Of a stretch of DNA of 64,000 nucleotides, positions 57,569 through 64,000 are shown piece by piece (the first letter of the stretch is position 1; each line of letters begins with the position of its first letter). The DNA is from Calonectria ilicicola (lineage: Eukaryota; Ascomycota; Sordariomycetes; Hypocreales; Nectriaceae), in NCBI GenBank assembly GCA_020809705.1, contig CP085834.1:1364001-1428000 (forward strand), given 5' to 3'. The notes under the pieces are model-generated. The model saw only the letters and a program-made list of their open reading frames with translations, ran no database searches and was not told where the DNA came from. Both the position numbers and the translations under genes were made by a program.

Positions 57569-60500
57569 TTACAGCCAGCGCCGGACCTTCTTCCAGAGGA
57601 GTATTGCAATCATTAGCACACTAATAAGCAATCCAAGCGCCGCCCCTATACCACCCTTTACTGTTGTCGTGAGCGGCTGCGACAGGGTTACGGCAAGAGA
57701 GATGAGTATGACCAAACATATCATTACCATGACAGTGGTCATTTCCTGCCCATCTCTCATGGCAGTGTATAATTTATGGGGCCAAGCTGATACCTTTTTG
57801 AGGTTGAAGGCGACAAAAATGAAGGGGATAGATAGACCTGCCGAGACAGACACTGCGATCACTATTAGATATTGAGCGACGGGATAGTTATACAACGCAC
57901 ATACCGATAATAGTAATGACGTAGGACATTGGTATTTTATCATCTTTATTGACGGGGAACGCATCTAGGTTAATGGAAAAGAATGATGTCATAAAAGATA
58001 GCGGAAGCTAGCTGTATCAGCATACCAGTAGATGAAACGAAAACATCAAGTAGTCATACAAATACAACAGTGACGACGGTGAAGAGTAAAATCACTTTAC
58101 TCTGTTCTGCTGACTGCTCCGATTGCTTAGCAACTAGCTTGTTATAATCAGTGGCCTGGCGAGCTTGTTCAGAGGTGAACTCCGCTAATTTGCGAGCGGA
58201 GTGAGCTTCGGAGAGGCTGGCATGTTGTTGCTTTAGCTTGAGGAGCGAGCGGAGCTGAACATGTTAGCAAACCTTATCGGTAACAAAAACCAAACATAAA
58301 TAGAACATGAATAGGATGGCATAGATGGGGGAGGGCAACAGTGTCTCACAGATTGAATAGCCCGCGCTGTCAGACTCTCCATCCTCTTAATTCGCGCATA
58401 ATGGCTCTCCAGAACGCGATTGTTCTTAAGATTGCGGTCTTTCTGGTCATACCCTGGATGAACTATCTCTTTTGCGCCAAGTGAGAGGATCTCGTCTAGA
58501 TCTTCAATGACAGATCTCTGGTCTTCAATAACCAATCTAAGAATGCCGAGTTCATCCCTAATATCCTCGATCTCGACCAAAAGGTCAGTCTCCTTCTCAA
58601 TCCGAATATTCATGGCAGAGAGAATCTCGTCCAGCGCAGCTGTGGCAGCCAACATGTTTTGAAACTCTTCGGACCGTTGAGTTGTTTGCTCAATCTAACA
58701 GATAGATTAATACGATTCAACCTCGCGGGGTATATATTGCAATAGCCTACCACGGAACCTATAGATCTCTCGATAAAATCGAAGAAGTGAAACTCGTCTG
58801 GCACTCTGTACGGATCAAATGCATTGACACACGTCGATGTGATGATCCGACATAAATCCTCCACATTTTGTATGGAGTCTCGTTTGACCTTCCTCATGTA
58901 CTCAACAATAGCTTGATGAATATTGAGCGGGTCATTCTCGCGGGCCAAAGGTTCCTCTCTTGTCCCTAGACTATCACCCGAAGAACTGTTACATTGTGGA
59001 TTAGATTGTGTTGTTTTGGCTTGAGGATCTGTTTCCCATGAGTCCCATCTATTTGCACAGCAGGTGATTATCGTATCTAAAAATTAAAGAGTTAATCCGG
59101 ATGTTGTAACTACCTCACACGCACTCACCATTGTCCAAAATCCATAGCCATAGCTGGTCCACCATGAATATTTTCGGGTCCACACCATCTATCCCCGAAG
59201 TGTAACGCATCACCACTTGGTCGTTGTCCCTCTTAGCAGTACTATCTAGATGACCATAGAAGTAATGGTCCAGAGTGCGTCGAATCTGCAGCGGTGGAAG
59301 CTCTCCGCTAGCTCCAAGCTTCAGGTAGCCCTGGATTAGCAGTTTGTGGAGAATTCCCGGAGAAGTCCCAGTACGCGATGTGTCGCTGTTAGCGTCCTCT
59401 TTGTTTAAATGTTTATTTTTCCCTTTCGCCTTCTTCTTCTGGCTCTTCTGGGCTCCAGGCAGATCTGGTTTGTATCGTTCGGAGGCTATGACGCATATGT
59501 TAGTGTCACTCACAAGGATATGTCTTGCATTTCGACATGTCACCCACCGGTGCTTTCATAGCTATGCGCCGGATGTTCATTCTTGGATTTTGCCAGATGT
59601 TCGTGATTGTGCGTCGTTCCTGTCTTATTATGACCCATCCCGGGCCAAAATTTAATGGCATCCGTAACTGCGTTGTCCATGGCGTGAAAATCGCGATGTT
59701 TTTCGTAATGTAGGTAGGGAACCTGTTTCTATTAGCACCTAAGGTTCAGATAGACATCGAACATCATACAAATGCTGCAATGTATCTGCCGTTTCCAAGG
59801 TCATCTTTCCTCTTCATTGTTCAAGAACATGTTGTCAGTCTGGTCCCGTTTGGAGAGCAATATTTGAATTCAGCATACCTGGACCTCTCGACAGAATGGC
59901 CGAACAAATGGCCCATTTGATGTGAATACTAAGTGATGCTCATTAAGTGTGCGGCCAATACCCAATTCCTTGGCAAGATCGTTCGTGTACTTGGCAGTCC
60001 TTGGATTTCGTTCAGCAAAATGTCTTCGCATTAAAGCCTGTCCGTGAGAAGAAGGCGTTAGTGATGCACCTCGACTTGAAGCAATGAATGGTTCGGTTAT
60101 TGATCATTTCGGGTTCTCTCAATACACTATGATGTTTTGCTAGGCATGAAGGATCCTACCTCAATCCATTCCATCTGAAAGTCTGTCAGCTGTGCACAAT
60201 CAATTGGCCAGTTGATACTACTTACATTATTAGCAGGGAAGTGGTACCACCGAAATGACGGTTCAGTCTGAATCTGACCCTGGCGTGCAGTCTTCATAAT
60301 AGAATTTGCTCCCTCTCCGTAGATAACCTGGTAAACAGGAGCGGTTTTTTGAATACGCTGCTCAAGCTCACTGATATGGAAGTCAACAATGACAGCTTTG
60401 AGTGCATGACAAGTGATCATTTTTATTGGATCATCGAAAGGCGGCGGAATCTTCGCAATCAGTGTCTGTGCCCTCTCCGTGCCGGCAGTTTGTCCCTGGT

Positions 60501-61132
60501 CTGCAATTTTAGGCCCGTGAAGAAGCTGGGGAGTTCGGAGAATCTTGAGAATGACGTCTTTATCAGCTGCAAGAGCGACTGGTGAAATCCCGGTGTCGTT
60601 TTGGATATCCTTTGTCGCACCGTATTCCAGCAATAGCTTGACCATATCTAGGTTGTCCTCAGCAACGGCCTCGAATAGTGGTGTCCGGGAACGTGAATCC
60701 CTAATGTCTACTTGCGCCCCGCGACTAAGAAGAATCCGAGCTAACTCGCAAAACCCTATCTTGGCACAGAGGTGAAGGGCCGATTGACCCAGGGGGACGA
60801 TTCATCGACTCGACGTTGGCTCCATAATCAATCAAAAGTTGCGCAATAGTCAGGAAAGACGAGCCATTCTGCGCAGCGATAGCTAAGGGCTTCCAGCCTT
60901 CCTCATTGGCTACTTCGGGGTTGGCTCCCCATTCAAGAAGTAAGAGAACTAATCCTTCATAATTTTGATGAACAGCCAAGTGGAGTGGTGTGTTGCCAGT
61001 GTCTAGGTCTTTTGCCCAAACGAGATTGCCATCTTTCTCCAGCAAAGCTCGCACTTCTTCTTCGTCTCCGATCTTAGTTAAGTCTAGAATCCGAGATTGA
61101 TTTGGATTGGAACCATTAGCGGTAAGAGACAT
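57569..61132 (-). CDS. Ankyrin-repeat / CorA-like membrane protein, with 1-nt frameshift in a C run
   Basis: Exons: 60226-61132, 60160-60174, 59879-60037, 59548-59722, 59129-59485, 58751-59076, 58350-58694, 58060-58254, 57905-58007 and 57569-57861. Correcting one base gives 957 residues. Four to five ankyrin repeats (TPLHLAVHQNYEGLVLLLLE; PLAIAAQNG; TPLFEAVAEDNLDMVKLLLE) are followed by WYHFPANN, QVVMRYTSGIDG, FMVDQLWLWILDN, coiled-coil helices (LLKLKQQHASLSEA) and CorA-like TM segments (VILLFTVVTVVFLPLSFMTS, then FFSINLDAFP). The CorA GMN signature is replaced by SIN, common in such fungal proteins. Five C on the coding strand (60792-60796) put the start frame out of register: CCC CCT reads into a different frame from GQSALHLCAK. 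One C fewer restores it. Exon 60160-60174 encodes only MEWIE. The 3' helices and stop are intact. Transport ability is unknown. Confidence 0.82.
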
Positions 61133-63008
61133 GGTAGCTGAGTTATTCTCTCTGACGTTAAGAAACGAATGCGAAAATTTAGACGGAACCTTCAGATCAT
61201 TATTGCCAAGCCTCGGGAAAACGTGCTCAGTGTTTTATAATCTTGTGGCTCGTGTGGCGTGTTGTTGTGTGGCGTAGTATTCGAAGCGATAGGGTATGGC
61301 TCTTTTTTTTTCTTATTTAACCTATCGCGTGGAATATGAGGGCTCTTACCACTGGTACCTGTAATAGGGTACCCACTACTTTTTCCATGGCGCAGTGGTA
61401 TAATTGATCGCGACATAACCGGTTTATGCAATTTAATGCAGACCTTATCTTACCACCAACTCAGTATTGTCATTTCGTAGTTTTGGGAAGTTGATTGCAA
61501 TGAGACTAGTTGCATAAAACCGACCATCCGTTGCAACTTACACATACCAACTTCAACCATTTCCTTAATGCTGTCCTGTGATGATCGTGCCGTCATAGTC
61601 GCTGTTATCCGCACCGGTAATTCACGAGCATTTTGTGGTTATTGACTTATCTTTTGGTCTGACCGGCTAATCGACGCTTCTGTGATTTGCATAGCTTCGA
61701 TTCACGCTTGCTTATCTCTGTTGGGGTTAGGCCATTGTTCATAACACACCATGAGTATAAATAACCAATGTCACGGCTTAGATCACCGTAAATTACGGAA
61801 CGGTTGAAGAGCGGGACTTTGAAGGATACATATAAAAATATGCTGACCACCACTACTCCTCTGGGCTGCGTAGGAGCCACTTCTAGACATCATAAGCCCC
61901 GAGGCAATACCTCAGGTATCCTATTGAACTCCTGCATGCATAGTATACTTGAGACACCCGGCTTGCACGGAACCACTTGCACCGCTATTTCCATTACCTT
62001 TGAACCAATGATTGTCAGTACTGGGCCCTCCTCGAAATCCTGCCGGAGGCAAACCCTGTGCCATGAATCGTTGCTGCAGCGCAATAAATTCATCTAATAA
62101 TGCCATTGTTCGCGCCAATCTCTTTGCCTTACTGATGTCGCTTCGAGCTCAAACGTTAGTTTCTCCAGCTTGGATATAGAGAGACAACAGAATAAATGCA
62201 AGGCAAGGGATGGCTAAGTCGTAGCCATGTGCTGACCCGGCGTTTTACTAATGTTTGTTGGTTTAACAATCAATGAAATGATCAGCAATGCTAGCAATCA
62301 TTCTTCACCACCTGGGTAGCGCTAAAAGGCGGCGCTTGATTAGGCTGTTGGTTGTAGGATACGTTCACAGAGTTTTATCATTGTTATAGCTAAGTAAGCT
62401 CCACTGGCCACACTTAATTTCATTCAAAAAGGTTTCATATGTTCATTTTTCTTTGGGAAAACAAGTTTCAAACATGATTTCGTGGGGTGTGATCTAGAAC
62501 CCGGACATACCACAGCAGGATGCATAAGTGCAACAGAACTAAACAATCTACTAACACGTTCTATACAGCATACTTTCAGCAACAAGTCGCACATCACCTA
62601 CAAGATATGTGAATAATGCTCATTTGTGAAGAAATCTTGGTAATATTCCTGGCGAATTGAAGTTTTAGCAGTCAGATTCCATAAATGACTGTTATTTGAA
62701 TCATTCAGTTGGGAAGAATGAAAGTCAGAGTGGTAACTCAGGACGCGACGAGGCTGTAAGGCGTCAATGCGAACCACATGCAGGTCGCATTAGCGGCCCG
62801 ATGTTTCTCCCACCACTTAAAATTTCCCTGGGCTCTTGTAATCAAGACACATCGTAGCTTTGGGTGTTTCCTATTGGCGCATCCTGATAAAGCGACTGGG
62901 AAGGCAACTGGACAATCCGTGCCCACTTGAAAACAGGGAAAATTCATTTCCTGCATCGTATAGCATCACCATACATTCACCGACACAAAAGTCCACTCCT
63001 CCAGTACA
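61133..63008. other. Intergenic
   Basis: 1.9 kb of AT-rich sequence between divergent genes. Frames of 65-99 codons on both strands near 61800-62100 overlap each other and show no family marks. I see no transposon ends, tRNA or repeats. Confidence 0.5.
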
Positions 63009-64000
63009 ATGCAGTCTCGAAAAAGACCAGCAAGACCTAGCTGGCCAAATCAGCGAAGTATGCCGGGGCGAATGGCCACTGCAACTGAGGAAAGCGCAAC
63101 CGAGGAAGGCGCACCTGAGCCCTCATTGGGTTGGTTTGCTGAAGAAGTCAATTCCATAGGTGACGTTGAAGATAATGAGTGTCCGCTACCCTTTTGATGC
63201 TTTTGTGATTCCAATACTAATACGTTGTTTGGGGTTGCTCAGATTCTATCCCACCTTCGTTGCAGGCAGGCCAAGACCGAGGACCTCGATCGAAATACCC
63301 CCCTACGATGACAATTGATTGGCGTGACGTGCTACGCCGACTGCTAGAAGAATCTACTGCCACATCTGATGACAATTTGCTTGAGGCTGTTGATGTAGCG
63401 TCGAGAAAACTCAAGGAGGTCGAATATTTAAGGTCCAGATCAAGGATGCATCAAGGCCCACCTAGGTGTCAAGTTATTCACTCAGTCCATTGCGCAAAGT
63501 CAAATCAAGAAAGAATTCTGTTTCTTGAAACCCCATGGGTCGTGAATTCCGGTCCACGGGGCGCCCATCTACAAGGGAGTCAGCATATTAATAATTTTGA
63601 GCTCTACCTTGAAAGAAACAAGGAAATAGTGTTCATTGTGTATAGATCATATGGCTGCTGTGGTAATCAATCGCCCAGTTTCCAACATTGTCACACAGAA
63701 ATTGGAACAGAGATGGACACTTCGGTTTTCGTAACAGAAGAAAGAATTTCCATCATTTCAGAAGATTTAAAGTTGGGTTTGATGCAGCTAGCTTGTGATG
63801 CACTCCAAGGAATACCTTACCCTGATTTTTCTAGTGACGAAGATGATGATGAAGAATATGGCGATGAGGACAAGATAAAATATCCATATATGTGGTGGTT
63901 TCACCGTCGCAAGGAAATTGATAATGCAATCAACAGGCTCGATCCAGCGCTTAGGAACTATGCCCATATAATTCGATCATATATTCTAAGTCGTATGACA
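63009..64000 (+). CDS. Fungal AAA+ ATPase family protein, N-terminal part (runs off the window)
   Basis: Exon 1 is 63009-63159, an intron runs 63160-63242 (GTGACG donor, TACTAAT branch, CTCAG acceptor), and exon 2 is open to the window end; about 303 residues are visible. After a polar N-terminus come VIHSVHCAKSN, ILFLETPWVVNSGPRGAHLQ, NNFELYLERNKEIVFIVYR, LMQLACDALQGIPYPDF, an acidic run (SDEDDDEEYGDEDK) and YPYMWWFHRRKEI. This order matches the region (DUF7025-like) found before the AAA+ module in a large family of fungal P-loop ATPases. The Walker motifs would lie beyond 64000, so ATPase activity is inferred from the family only. No stop or frameshift is seen. Confidence 0.75.

Overview
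The window is nuclear DNA from a filamentous ascomycete (Pezizomycotina), probably a Sordariomycete of the Hypocreales kind; the genus cannot be fixed from sequence alone. Reasons: nearly every gene carries short introns of about 45-90 nt with GTRNGY donors, CTAAC/CTAAT-type branch sites and YAG acceptors; there are Zn2Cys6 regulators, HET-domain proteins, a NACHT-type NTPase, an ankyrin/CorA-like protein, a modin-like protein, a proteinase K-type S8 protease and a subgroup-C GH18 chitinase paired with a LysM protein, all typical of that group.

Layout. 0-11 kb: 3' part of a Zn2Cys6 regulator, a sugar-type MFS transporter broken by an in-frame TGA, then a GH18 chitinase divergent from a LysM/CBM18 protein gene. 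The chitinase has lost its catalytic glutamate and the LysM gene has a frameshift and no visible signal peptide. 11-19 kb: a 1180-residue RING-finger protein with a long P/Q/S/Y-rich middle, then a secreted GH78 alpha-L-rhamnosidase. 19-29 kb: a gene-poor stretch, an intron-less 1611-residue secreted cysteine-rich tandem-module protein (about 12% Cys) that I cannot assign to a described family, and a subtilisin. 29-37 kb: a secreted S41 peptidase, a compact NACHT-like NTPase with a ZZ-like zinc cluster, and a HET protein lying tail to tail with it. 37-45 kb: a LaeA-like methyltransferase, a DHA1 drug-efflux MFS and a divergent Zn2Cys6 regulator whose frame is cut by TAA; their shared promoter holds four copies of a CCGCGG palindrome identical or nearly identical to the yeast PDRE. 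44-54 kb: a 1389-residue HET protein whose HET motifs are separated by about 250 residues, an orphan gene, a modin-like protein and an intron-containing tRNA-Ser(GCU). 54-64 kb: two divergent Fig1-like membrane proteins, a ten-exon ankyrin/CorA-like protein with a one-base frameshift in a C run, and the start of an AAA+ ATPase gene.

How it fits together. The left half is extracellular carbohydrate and protein processing (GH18, LysM/CBM18, GH78, S8, S41, the Cys-rich protein). The right half is rich in genes of the kinds involved in fungal non-self recognition (NACHT/ZZ, two HET proteins, modin-like, ankyrin/CorA, AAA+), with one transporter-regulator pair. At least five genes carry inactivating-looking changes, so this looks like a fast-evolving accessory region, or the assembly has local errors; raw reads would tell. 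All exon boundaries were worked out by hand from splice signals and reading frame, and no database search was possible.
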